Assembly: GCF_014696435.1 (NCBI RefSeq)
Contig: NZ_JACJQG010000006.1
Span: 124,001-188,000, forward strand
Direction: 5' to 3'
Origin: Calothrix anomala FACHB-343
GTDB lineage: Bacteria; Cyanobacteriota; Cyanobacteriia; Cyanobacteriales; Nostocaceae
Length of the DNA: 64,000 bases
This document shows positions 27,711 to 36,930 of the stretch, piece after piece (within the stretch, counting starts at the first letter, position 1; every line of letters starts with the position of its first letter). The position numbers were made by a program, and so were the translations under genes. Below the pieces are notes generated by a model. The model was not told the origin of the DNA, did not search any database, and saw only the letters and a list, made by a program, of their open reading frames with translations.

Positions 27711-27739
27711 ATGGGTAATAGAATTTGCTTATTACCCAT
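27711..27739 (+). promoter_or_regulatory. Inverted repeat over the ketoacyl-synthase start
   Basis: ATGGGTAATA and TATTACCCAT are separated by nine bases. The second arm contains the preferred start codon of the downstream gene. In the mRNA the hairpin would bury the start, so it could lower or regulate translation. No Shine-Dalgarno sequence is visible outside it. Confidence 0.5.
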
Positions 27740-28949
27740 GACCAATCCTCAATCCCAAATTCACAACTCTCCATTGGTTCAGGTTGTCGTCACTGGTATC
27801 GGTTTAGTTTCAGCTTTAGGAGAAAATTTAGCAACTAGCTGGCAGAATTTGATAGCGGGTAAGTCTGGAATTAAATTGCAGCAAGTATTTCCAGAATTGT
27901 CACCTCTGCCTCTAGGGTTGATTGGGCAAAAACCAACTTCGTTAGAAATACTGAGAGAATTGGTAGTCAAAGCTGCCTTAAAAGATGCTGGTTTATCATC
28001 GCCTTTAGCTGATTGTGCGGTGGTTATCGGCTCAAGTCGCAGCTATCAAGCTGAGTGGGAAATGCTAGCAAGCAAAATTTATAGTAGCGATCGCTTGTCA
28101 TCCCCTCTCCCCAACGGGGAAATGGCGAACTGGTTAGAGACATTACCCCACATGAATGCGATCGCCACAGCCAGACAAATTGGCTCGGTAAGCACTGTAT
28201 TAGCACCTATGACAGCCTGTGCTACCGGAATTTGGGCGATCGCTCAGGCTACAAGTTTAATTCAAACTGGACAATATCAAAGAGCGATCGCGGGTGCAAT
28301 TGAAGCTCCAATTACACCCTTAACTTTGACAGGATTTCAGCAAATGGGTGCTTTGGCAAAAACTGGCGCTTATCCCTTTGATTTACACCGCGAAGGCTTG
28401 GTTTTAGGGGAAGGTGCAGCTGTATTTGTCCTGGAATCGGCAGAATTAGCCAAGCAGCGTCAAGCGAAGATTTATGGTGAAGTTTTGGGTTTTAGTTTAC
28501 TGAACGACGCCTATCACCCAAATGCACCCAATCCAGAGGGAAAAACTGCGATCGCATCCATTAAGCAATGCTTAGAGCGTAGTTATCTCGCGCCCAGTGA
28601 TATTGATTATATTCATGCTCATGGTACAGCTACACAAATCAACGACCTTGTAGAGAGCAAGGTAATTAAGCATCTATTTCCGCAAAAAGTTGCAGTCAGT
28701 TCCACCAAAGGAGCTACAGGACATACTCTTGGTGCATCAGGAGCTTTAGGGGTAGCTTTTTCCTTGCTAGCTTTAAAACAGCAGATTTTGCCGCCATGTG
28801 TAGGATTACAGCAACCAGAGTTTGATTTAAATTTAGTAAGAGTGGCAAATCAACAAAAGATTCAGTATGTCCTTTGTTTGAGTTTTGGCTTTGGCGGACA
28901 AAATGCTGTGATTGCTTTAGGTAAAAATTGTGATGAACACAAAAATTAG
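27738..28949 (+). CDS. Beta-ketoacyl-ACP synthase (FabF-like)
   Basis: A protein of about 403 residues from the ATG at 27738; an ATG at 27711 would add nine. It has the Cys-His-His triad of condensing enzymes: APMTACATGIWAIAQA (cysteine), IHAHGTATQINDLVE (first histidine) and KGATGHTLGASGALG (second histidine). LSFGFGGQNAV closes the thiolase fold. It would extend acyl chains from malonyl-ACP in fatty-acid synthesis. Divergence from housekeeping FabF, such as NDLVE where most have ND..E, suggests a secondary paralog. Both candidate start codons fall in the arms of a perfect 10-bp inverted repeat. Confidence 0.85.
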   Translation: MTNPQSQIHNSPLVQVVVTGIGLVSALGENLATSWQNLIAGKSGIKLQQVFPELSPLPLGLIGQKPTSLEILRELVVKAALKDAGLSSPLADCAVVIGSSRSYQAEWEMLASKIYSSDRLSSPLPNGEMANWLETLPHMNAIATARQIGSVSTVLAPMTACATGIWAIAQATSLIQTGQYQRAIAGAIEAPITPLTLTGFQQMGALAKTGAYPFDLHREGLVLGEGAAVFVLESAELAKQRQAKIYGEVLGFSLLNDAYHPNAPNPEGKTAIASIKQCLERSYLAPSDIDYIHAHGTATQINDLVESKVIKHLFPQKVAVSSTKGATGHTLGASGALGVAFSLLALKQQILPPCVGLQQPEFDLNLVRVANQQKIQYVLCLSFGFGGQNAVIALGKNCDEHKN

Positions 28950-29431
28950 ATATTTGCTCGCCTCAAGGCTAAATTTTTGTGTAGGTAAGATATTTTGCTC
29001 TCTCTCAATTATCGAACATTAACGGACTTGAGTTCCTCGCTGGTGTAGTATTTAACGGGAACAATACTCATATGTTTTCGACTGATATCACAGGTAACAT
29101 CTGTCTTCAGGTAATACTATATTTTATTTAGCTTCCCAATAGTTCAGTACTTTTATAGTCTAAGCTAATGCGCGTTTAAATTGCATAACTACTATCAGGG
29201 CTGTTAACTGTTGTACGGGCGGGTTCATGGATATCCGCGTCGATCAACAAAGATCTAAATCAACTCGCCCCTACGGTCAACGGTCAACAGTCAACAGATC
29301 TCACAATGGATTGTGCAACTTAAAAGCAGAATAGCTTATTGATTGTTTCAGTTAATAGCTGCCAGACTCTTAGTTGAGCAACAACTAAAGCAATTATATG
29401 GTTATATAACTAATTGAGAGGAGATTCCGGA
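28950..29431. other. Non-coding stretch before the DUF928 gene
   Basis: 482 bp with no convincing gene. It contains a dispersed inverted repeat at 29213-29274 (GTACGGGCGGGTT with AACTCGCCCCTAC), related to the copy at 62294-62353, and a short GGTCAACGGTCAACAGTCAA array just after it. The DUF928 promoter should be within the last 100 bp. Confidence 0.65.
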
Positions 29432-30232
29432 ATGAAGTGGATCAAGCAATCTATCAGTTTAGTAGCATTTTCAATACCAGTATTTTTGGAACTTGCTACT
29501 ATTCCTACTATAGCAACACAGGCACAAGCTCAGGTTAACTCAGGATCGCTGACTCAACAGCCAACACAGTCTTTGCTCATTAGTCAAGCATTCAAACCAC
29601 CACAGCGCGGATCGGCTCCTCCCAGTGCTGGTGGTGCTACCCGTGGCTCCTCTTATTGCGTACAAAAAAATCAGTTATTGACCAACTTACTACCAAAAGA
29701 AAATACCGGCTTAACTTTTTCAGAACGTCCCAGCTTTTTTTGGCATGTGCCTAAAGATACAGTTAAAACAGCGCAATTTTCCATCTTGGTAGAAGGCGAT
29801 GAGAATAGCATAGAAGATGATGTAGTTTATGAAACAACTTTAAATGTGCCAACTCAACCAGGGATTATGAAATTTACCCTGCCAGAGAATAGCCCTCCTT
29901 TAAAAGTAGGTAAGCGTTACCACTGGTATTTGACTTTAGTTTGCGATCGCCAAAATCCCCCGAAAAATCCGAGTCTAGAAGGATGGGTTGAACGAGTACA
30001 ACCAGAAGCAAAACTATCAAAAGCTTTAGAACAAGCGGATTTACGCAAGCGCCCAACTCTGTATGCAGATGCAGGAATTTGGCATGAAGCAATAACTAGT
30101 TTAGTTGCCTTACGTTGTGCTGAACCAAATAATTTTAAGGTTACAGCTGATTGGCGAAAATTCTTTCAATCGGTTAATTTAAGTCAGTTTGCATCCGAAC
30201 CCATCCTTGATTGTTGTAGCAGTAAGCAATAA
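29432..30232 (+). CDS. DUF928 secreted protein
   Basis: A protein of 266 residues from the ATG at 29432, preceded by AGAGGAG; a TTG at 29414 is in frame but lies before the ribosome-binding site. A signal peptide (SLVAFSIPVF ... TQAQAQ) is followed by a low-complexity stretch and the DUF928 domain: NTGLTFSERPSFFWHVP, GIMKFTLP, LKVGKRYHWYLTLVCDR and the final GIWHEAITSLVALR. The family has no known activity and is predicted to be periplasmic. In cyanobacteria it is often encoded near CHASE2 and CHAT proteins, as here. Confidence 0.85.
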   Translation: MKWIKQSISLVAFSIPVFLELATIPTIATQAQAQVNSGSLTQQPTQSLLISQAFKPPQRGSAPPSAGGATRGSSYCVQKNQLLTNLLPKENTGLTFSERPSFFWHVPKDTVKTAQFSILVEGDENSIEDDVVYETTLNVPTQPGIMKFTLPENSPPLKVGKRYHWYLTLVCDRQNPPKNPSLEGWVERVQPEAKLSKALEQADLRKRPTLYADAGIWHEAITSLVALRCAEPNNFKVTADWRKFFQSVNLSQFASEPILDCCSSKQ

Positions 30233-30281
30233 TTTTTAATACATTACTGGTGAATTAGGCAGTCAGGTATAAAGATAATCA

Positions 30282-30423
30282 TAGGACTTACGCACCGAAC
30301 ACAAAAACCCTCACAAAGGTAGTCAAAAGTCAAAAGTCAATGGTCAAAATTCAAGTTTTTAGACTATGGACTATTGACCATTGACAAAAAGTATGAAAAA
30401 TATCTGACACTGCGTAAGTCCTA
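30282..30423. mobile_element. MITE-like element, copy C
   Basis: A full element with ends TAGGACTTACGCA and TGCGTAAGTCCTA, inverted relative to copy A, with the same internal GTCAAAAGTCAATGGTC tracts. It lies in the gap between the DUF928 and cyclase genes and disrupts nothing visible. Confidence 0.88.
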
Positions 30424-30577
30424 AATCATTAGGGCACAATATGTTGTGCCCTTTCTTATCTGTGTTGAAATATAATAAGCTTTGCAAAGAAAATAAACAT
30501 AAAAGACTGATACTGGTGACTCTAGATTTTTGATGATGCAAAATATTGTTTGCTAGTGTTATATATAATTCACATCT

Positions 30578-30651
30578 GTAGGTTGGGTTGAGGAACCAAA
30601 CCCAACATTTGCGCGAGTTTGTTGAGTTTCACTACGTCCAAACCAACCGAC
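30578..30651. repeat. Dispersed inverted repeat, GTAGGTTGGGTT family
   Basis: A third family member. GTAGGTTGGGTTGAGGAACC is followed by AAACCCAACA, with a decayed right arm (AAACCAACCGAC). Confidence 0.75.
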
Positions 30652-30763
30652 AATTTATCCTTAACTGAATAATATTGGTATTTATCTAGTAGAAAATTAA
30701 GTAAGAAAAAAATTTCATCAGTGCAATATTTAACTAATTAAAACTCAGGAATCAGGATTAAAT

Positions 30764-33016
30764 ATGATGGGGGCAAAGCTAAAACATCTAATATGGCAAT
30801 GGCGCGGAGTTTTGCTAGCAGTACCTAATGTCACAGCTATTGTGATTGCGCTGCGCTTTACAGGATTGCTGCAATTATTAGAGTTAGCAACCCTAGATCA
30901 GTTTGTGATTTTACGCCCTAGAGAAGCTATTGATGAACGGATTGTTATTGTTGAGATTAATGAACCAGATATTATTAAATTGAGAGAATTTCCCATATCT
31001 GATGCTGTGTTTGCTAAAGTTATTAATAATATTAAACAGCAAAAACCTCGAGCTATTGGTCTGGATATTTATCGAGATTTACCTGTAAATCCTGGACATC
31101 AAGATTTAGTGAAAATATTTCAGACTACACCTAACTTAATTGGAGTGCAAAAGATATCGCATACATCTGATAGCTTTGATGTGGCAGCACCTCCAGAATT
31201 GAAAAAACTCCAACAAGTAGGCGCAAATGATTTACCTTTAGATAGTGATGGCAAAATCCGCCGAGGTTTGCTATACGTAGGTTTACAAGATAACAGTATT
31301 ATAGAAAGTTTTGCCTTGAAACTGGCATTATTATATTTAAAATCAGAAGGAATTACGGAAAAGCCATCAAAAAGAAACCCTAATTACTTACAACTTGGTA
31401 AAGGTACTTTTCCCATTTTTGAACCCAATGATGGGGGTTATATGGGTGCTAATGCCAGTAGTTATCAAATTGTTTTAAACTATAGAGGAACGATGAATCA
31501 GTTCCGTAAGCTCTCTATAAGTGATGTTTTAGAGAACCGCATCCCCCCCAACTTGATGCAAGGTAAAATCGTTTTAATTGGTTCGACTGCGGAGAGTTTA
31601 AAAGATTTATTCTGGACGCCATATAGTAGTAATTTATTTTCCTCTCCTGAACGGATGGCTGGGGTAGTAATTCATGCTAATTTAATTAGTCAAATATTAA
31701 GTTCAGCTTTACAAGGACGCTCAGAAATTAAAACTTTACCTGAAGAGTTAGAGTGGTTATGGATTTTATTGTGGTCAATTTTTGGTGCTACTTGGTGTTG
31801 GCAACAAAGACATAGTAGTACTGAGAAAAGACATATACCTTTTATCGCTAATGGTACTGGTAGCATCTTTATTTTCAGCGCCTGTTTACTGGGTGGAAGT
31901 TACCTGGCGTTTCTTTTTTCTTGGTGGATTCCTGTAGTACCCTCGCTGTTAGCTTTAACAGGATCGGCGATCGCAGTTACTCAGTATATCGCCCGTAGCG
32001 CTGCGGAAATGCGCCGTACCTTTGGGCGTTATGTAACAGATGAAGTAGTGTCAAATTTACTCGAAACTCCTTCAGGGTTGAAGCTAGGAGGAGAAAGACG
32101 GAAAGTAACTGTGCTGATGTCTGATTTAAGAGGTTTTTCCGCCGTATCTGAACGATTAGCCCCAGAACAAGTAGTAGCCATTCTTAATGTCTATTTAGGC
32201 GCAATGGCGGATGTAATTAATCAATACAATGGCACAATTAATGAATTTATTGGCGATGGGATCTTTGTCATGTTTGGTGCGCCAGTTAGCCGCGAAGATG
32301 ATGCTCAAAGAGCGATCGCTTGTGCAATTGCAATGCAATTAGCGATGAAGCCTGTAAACGAACATAACCAGCAAATGAATTTACCACTGTTAGAAATGGG
32401 AATTGGGATTCATACAGGCGAGGTGGTAGCTGGTAATGTTGGCTCGCAAAAACGTGCTAAATATTCTGTTGTTGGTAGTCATGTAAATCTTACCGCTCGG
32501 ATTGAATCTTATACCGTGGGCGGTCAAATTCTGATTTCTGAAGAAACCATTAAAGACGCTAATATTGACTTAAGAATTGATGGCGAATTGCGAGTAGAAC
32601 CAAAGGGAATTAAAGCCCCAATTACTATCTATGATATTGGCGGTATTGGTGGTAAATATAATCTTTACATACCGCAAGCTGAAGAAAATTTCTTGCATTT
32701 ATCAGAGGAAATTCCCCTAGAATTTATCATTTTAGAAGGTAAACATGCTGTAGGCACCATATTTACAGGCGAGCTTTTTTGCTTGTCAGATAATGGCGGA
32801 CAATTGCGATCGCAGCATTCATTAGAACCTTTAATGAATCTGAAAATGAAATTGGTAAATGCTCCCGAAATTGCGCCGGGAGATGGCGATATTTATGCCA
32901 AGGTGCTGAAAAAATCTCCTGAACATGAACAGCATTTTCAAATTCGGTTTACAGCTGTTCCTCCCAAGGTAGCAGCCATACTTGATACCATACGCAAATC
33001 GGCAGTTAGTCATTAA
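30764..33016 (+). CDS. CHASE2-domain adenylate/guanylate cyclase
   Basis: A protein of 750 residues. A first membrane segment (about 15-35) leads to an extracytoplasmic CHASE2 sensor (about 40-315; DQFVILRPREAIDERIVIVEI, IGLDIYRDLPV, GKIVLIGSTAESLKD). Three membrane spans follow (about 325-405), then a class III cyclase domain (about 440-620). The metal-binding aspartates are in MSDLRGFSA (Asp454) and IGDGIFVMFG (Asp498). The C-terminal 110 residues include LSDNGGQLRSQ and resemble a PilZ-like module, which I call tentatively. It would turn an outside signal into cAMP or cGMP. It stands between a DUF928 and two CHAT genes, a recurring cyanobacterial neighbourhood. Confidence 0.92.
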   Translation: MMGAKLKHLIWQWRGVLLAVPNVTAIVIALRFTGLLQLLELATLDQFVILRPREAIDERIVIVEINEPDIIKLREFPISDAVFAKVINNIKQQKPRAIGLDIYRDLPVNPGHQDLVKIFQTTPNLIGVQKISHTSDSFDVAAPPELKKLQQVGANDLPLDSDGKIRRGLLYVGLQDNSIIESFALKLALLYLKSEGITEKPSKRNPNYLQLGKGTFPIFEPNDGGYMGANASSYQIVLNYRGTMNQFRKLSISDVLENRIPPNLMQGKIVLIGSTAESLKDLFWTPYSSNLFSSPERMAGVVIHANLISQILSSALQGRSEIKTLPEELEWLWILLWSIFGATWCWQQRHSSTEKRHIPFIANGTGSIFIFSACLLGGSYLAFLFSWWIPVVPSLLALTGSAIAVTQYIARSAAEMRRTFGRYVTDEVVSNLLETPSGLKLGGERRKVTVLMSDLRGFSAVSERLAPEQVVAILNVYLGAMADVINQYNGTINEFIGDGIFVMFGAPVSREDDAQRAIACAIAMQLAMKPVNEHNQQMNLPLLEMGIGIHTGEVVAGNVGSQKRAKYSVVGSHVNLTARIESYTVGGQILISEETIKDANIDLRIDGELRVEPKGIKAPITIYDIGGIGGKYNLYIPQAEENFLHLSEEIPLEFIILEGKHAVGTIFTGELFCLSDNGGQLRSQHSLEPLMNLKMKLVNAPEIAPGDGDIYAKVLKKSPEHEQHFQIRFTAVPPKVAAILDTIRKSAVSH

Positions 33017-33276
33017 TGGGCATGGGGCATTGGGCATTGGGCATAAAAATTCGCTGATTTCTGCTCTCTGTCTTTTTTAAGGAGTTTCATAAAGTCCTTC
33101 TGCCCTTCGGGTTCGCCACTTGCTTTATGCCGGGGAACCCGTCCACCGCAGTGGCTCACCTCCTGCCCTCTGCCTTTCTTGATAAAGTATTAAAACAATA
33201 GCTAGTATATGTGATTTTACTGGTATTATATTCCGGTAAACGTGTTTTAGCTATGAATGGAATGGAGTGCCTGTAA
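33017..33276. other. Intergenic repeats between cyclase and CHAT genes
   Basis: The stretch starts with GGGCATTGGGCATTGGGCAT units. A dispersed inverted repeat follows at about 33108-33160 (CGGGTTCGCCACTTGC ... GCAGTGGCTCACC), of a type widespread in filamentous cyanobacteria. A leftward or rightward promoter is not evident. Confidence 0.6.
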
Positions 33277-36200
33277 ATGCAAAGGCGATTTTTGCAGGGT
33301 TTTAGTAGCCGCACTCTGACTGTATTACTCACCTTGATATTTTTGTCTGAATCGGTAGTGTCAGCAGGTGGTAAGAACCTCCAACTAGCCCAAACAAACA
33401 CACCTGCAAACCAAAATACCCAGACAGAAAACCAAAAAGCTGCTCAACGAGTTCAAAAACTCTTTGAGGAAGCAGAACAACTCAGTAAACAACAAACCCC
33501 AGATTCACTACAACGGGCAATGCAAAAGTATGAAGAAATATTGCAAATTGCTCGTAAATTAGGCGATCGCTTATTAGAACATAACACTCTTTATCTCATA
33601 GGTAGTGCTTATTCTGAGCGCAGCGAACACGAGAAAGCGCTGACATATTATCAGCAAGCCCTAAATATTATTCAAGAACTGAAAAAACCCATACCACAAG
33701 CGAGAACTCTGTGGTCAATCGCCACCAGTTACTCTTATTTATGGCAAAAGCAAAAAGCACTAGAATATTACAACCAAGCTTTATCCATATTTCAAGCCGA
33801 GAAAGCTAATGATATGGTTGCGATCGCTCTCTTAACTATGGGTATGGTTTATGAAAATATAGGTGAAAGCAAAAAAGCGTTGGATTATGTCAATCAAGCT
33901 TTAACTATTCAACGCAGTCAAAACGATAGTCAAGCTCAGACTACAACCTTCTCTATTTTAGCAGGAATTTACAATTCTCTAGGTGAAAAGCAAAAAGCAC
34001 TCTCTTGCTTAAATCAAGCTTTAGAGATTCACCGTCAAAGAAATAATCTCGATGGTCAAGCTGATATTCTCACTAAAATGAGTACAATCTATGTCTCCTT
34101 AGACGATTATCTCCAAGCCAGAGAATTATTAAACCAAGCACTGCAACTCAATCAAAAAGGTTCTCAAAGCAATTTAGTAAATCAGGTAACTATTTTCCTG
34201 AGCTTAGGTGTAATTTATGTTTTTGAGGGTAATTATCAGCAAGCTTTAAATTACTATAATCAAGCGCGATCGCTATCGCAAAAAATAGTCAGACCAGATT
34301 TAGAAGCTACTGTACTTTCTCAAATCAAACATATTTACGAATCATTAGGACAGCTAGATGAAGCATTGGCTTATTTAAAAGCAGCACAAAAATTACAGCA
34401 GAAAATTAACGATCGTTCAGCAGAAGCCAGCACCTTAAACTCAATTGCCAAGCTTTATCAATCTCAGGGTGAATATCAAACAGCGCTGAATATTTATAAC
34501 CAAGCTTTAGAGATACAACGTCAGATTAAAGACATACCCCAGGAAGCTAGAACTCTGGGTAATATAGCTTATCTTTACAGATTATTAGGTGAATATCAAT
34601 TAAGTTTAGATAACTATAACCAGGCGCTCAAAATATTTGAAAAAATAGAAAATAATAGAGATATAGCCCAAATTATGACAGAAATTGGCTTGACTTACTT
34701 GACAGCCAAAGATTATGATAATGCGCTGAAATATTATAACCAAGCGCTACCTTTATGGCGGCAACAAGGGCAAATTGATGGTGAAATACTCACGCTAATT
34801 GGCCTCACTAAAACCTATGATTATTTAAAGGATTATCAGCAAGCATTGTCAGCAGCTAATCAAGGATTGTCTTTAGCAAGAGAGAAAAATAATCTTGCTT
34901 TTGAGGTGACTATGCTTGGTTATCAAGCAACCGCTTACCAAAGATTAGGCGATTATCAAAAAGCGCTTTCTTTAGCTCAAGAAGCTGTGACTAAATCGCA
35001 AAAAGTAGGCGCGCGTCAAGTGCAAGCGAATGCTTTATATGGTTTGGGCGATGCCTATAAGGATTTAAAAGAGTACCAAAAAGCTATAGACGCTTATAAA
35101 CAAGAACTGACTATCAGACAAGAAATAGGCGATCGCAATGGACAAGCCCATACATTATATAGAATTGCACAGACCGAACGCGATCGCGATCGATTAGCAT
35201 CCGCCCGCAGTCAAATAGAAGCTGCAATCGCAATTTTGGAAAATATCCGCACCCAAGTTACCAGCCAAGACTTACGCACCTCATACTTTGCCTCAGTCCA
35301 GAGATATTATGAGTTATACATTGACTTATTGATGCAGTTGCACAAACAGCAACCATCTCAAGGCTATCATGCCCTAGCATTACAAGCTAGCGAACGAGCT
35401 CGCGCTCGCACCCTCTTAGAGTTGCTCACAGAAGCTAATGCAGATATTCGTCAAGGTGTAGATCCGCAGCTACTAGCAGCAGAACGCAACTTACAACAAC
35501 AGCTAGATGCTTTAGAAAAACGGCGGCTAAAATTACTAAGCGGTAAATATACTCCTACCCAAGCGCAAAACTTGGAACAAGAAACCGCATCAATTCTCGA
35601 ACAGTATCGCCAGCTGCAAGCCAAAATTAGGGCTACGAGTCCTCGTTATGCAGCTCTTACACAACCGCAAACCCTCTCATTGCAACAAATTCAGTCTGCT
35701 GTACTGGATGAAAATACCTTACTACTAGAGTATTCTTTGGGTGAAGAACGCAGTTACCTTTGGGCGGTGACGAAAAACAGCATTAGCAGTTACGAACTAC
35801 CCAAACGCGCAGAAATTGCGGCTGCGGTGGAAAAATTGCGCAATATTGTCACTGTAAGAATTCCCAGAAAAGGAGATAAAGAAGCTAAAGCTCTATCAGA
35901 GTTGATATTAGCACCAGTCGCCCAGCAATTAGGACAGCGCCGTTTAGTTATCGTTGCTGATGGGGTTTTGCAATATGTACCGTTTGCGGCTCTCCACACA
36001 CCTAACTCTACTAAAAACAGCTATGAACCATTAGCCGTCAACCATGAGATTGTTACCCTCCCTTCAGCCTCGACAATCGCCGTACTTAGACAAGAAACTA
36101 CTACAAGCCAAACTGCTCCGAAAACATTAGCTGTAATTGCCGATCCGATTTTTTCAGCTAGCGACGAACGAGTCAAGGGAACAACGCCAAGTCAACAAAA

Positions 36201-36840
36201 CAACAATCAAAACCTCGACTTACAACAACTGAGCAAGTCAGCACGCACAGCAAACATCGAATTCCGGCGCTTACCATTTACCCGCCAAGAAGCTGAGACT
36301 ATTTTGTCTTTAGTACCAGAACGAGAGCGCAAACAAGCCTTTGATTTTGCGGCGAATCGAGCTACAGCTACCGATGGGGAATTGAGTCAATATCGTATAG
36401 TACATTTTGCCACTCATGGCATTCTCAACAGTGAAAATCCAGAATTATCAGGGGTAGTGCTGTCGTTGTTTGATGAAAATGGTAAACCCCAAAATGGTTT
36501 TTTACGGCTGCATGATATTTTCAACCTGAAGCTACCAGCAGAACTAGTGGTACTTAGCGCTTGTGAAACTGGTTTAGGTGAAGAAGTCAAAGGAGAAGGA
36601 TTAATTGGCTTGACAAGAGGGTTTATGTATGCAGGTAGTTCCAGAGTTGTAGTTAGTTTGTGGAATGTCGATGACGAAGCTACCGCAGAATTAATGAAGA
36701 AATTTTATAAATTTATGTTAGAGGATAAATTAAAACCTGCGGCAGCGCTACGATCTGCACAGATAGAAATGTGGCGAGATCCTAAGTATCGCGCACCTTA
36801 TTTCTGGGCGGCTTTTACTCTTCAAGGTGAATGGCGGTGA
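33277..36840 (+). CDS. Secreted TPR-CHAT protease-like protein 1
   Basis: A protein of 1187 residues. An N-terminal hydrophobic signal (TVLLTLIFLSESVVSAG) predicts export. About 14 tetratricopeptide units follow (about 60-660), many with the signature KALxYYNQALxI. A coiled-coil region (SERARARTLLELLTEA, LEKRRLKLL) precedes the C-terminal CHAT domain (about 860-1187). The caspase-like dyad is intact: His1047 in HFATHG and Cys1096 in LSACETGLGE. CHAT domains are C14-fold proteases; known ones act on partner proteins after activation. Here the TPRs should be the sensor or docking part. The next gene is a full-length paralog. Confidence 0.93.
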   Translation: MQRRFLQGFSSRTLTVLLTLIFLSESVVSAGGKNLQLAQTNTPANQNTQTENQKAAQRVQKLFEEAEQLSKQQTPDSLQRAMQKYEEILQIARKLGDRLLEHNTLYLIGSAYSERSEHEKALTYYQQALNIIQELKKPIPQARTLWSIATSYSYLWQKQKALEYYNQALSIFQAEKANDMVAIALLTMGMVYENIGESKKALDYVNQALTIQRSQNDSQAQTTTFSILAGIYNSLGEKQKALSCLNQALEIHRQRNNLDGQADILTKMSTIYVSLDDYLQARELLNQALQLNQKGSQSNLVNQVTIFLSLGVIYVFEGNYQQALNYYNQARSLSQKIVRPDLEATVLSQIKHIYESLGQLDEALAYLKAAQKLQQKINDRSAEASTLNSIAKLYQSQGEYQTALNIYNQALEIQRQIKDIPQEARTLGNIAYLYRLLGEYQLSLDNYNQALKIFEKIENNRDIAQIMTEIGLTYLTAKDYDNALKYYNQALPLWRQQGQIDGEILTLIGLTKTYDYLKDYQQALSAANQGLSLAREKNNLAFEVTMLGYQATAYQRLGDYQKALSLAQEAVTKSQKVGARQVQANALYGLGDAYKDLKEYQKAIDAYKQELTIRQEIGDRNGQAHTLYRIAQTERDRDRLASARSQIEAAIAILENIRTQVTSQDLRTSYFASVQRYYELYIDLLMQLHKQQPSQGYHALALQASERARARTLLELLTEANADIRQGVDPQLLAAERNLQQQLDALEKRRLKLLSGKYTPTQAQNLEQETASILEQYRQLQAKIRATSPRYAALTQPQTLSLQQIQSAVLDENTLLLEYSLGEERSYLWAVTKNSISSYELPKRAEIAAAVEKLRNIVTVRIPRKGDKEAKALSELILAPVAQQLGQRRLVIVADGVLQYVPFAALHTPNSTKNSYEPLAVNHEIVTLPSASTIAVLRQETTTSQTAPKTLAVIADPIFSASDERVKGTTPSQQNNNQNLDLQQLSKSARTANIEFRRLPFTRQEAETILSLVPERERKQAFDFAANRATATDGELSQYRIVHFATHGILNSENPELSGVVLSLFDENGKPQNGFLRLHDIFNLKLPAELVVLSACETGLGEEVKGEGLIGLTRGFMYAGSSRVVVSLWNVDDEATAELMKKFYKFMLEDKLKPAAALRSAQIEMWRDPKYRAPYFWAAFTLQGEWR

Positions 36841-36860
36841 GAATTTAAAAGTGAAAATAG

Positions 36861-36895
36861 TGTTGACTGTTGACTGTTGACTGTTGACTGTTGAC
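36861..36895. repeat. TGTTGAC heptanucleotide array, 5 copies
   Basis: Five exact tandem TGTTGAC units lie in the 90-bp gap between the two CHAT genes, followed by TCTGAAGAGAG. They could include the ribosome-binding region or spacing for the second gene. Confidence 0.9.
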
Positions 36896-36930
36896 TCTGA
36901 AGAGAGATTTTCTCGTGAATGGCTTAGTTA

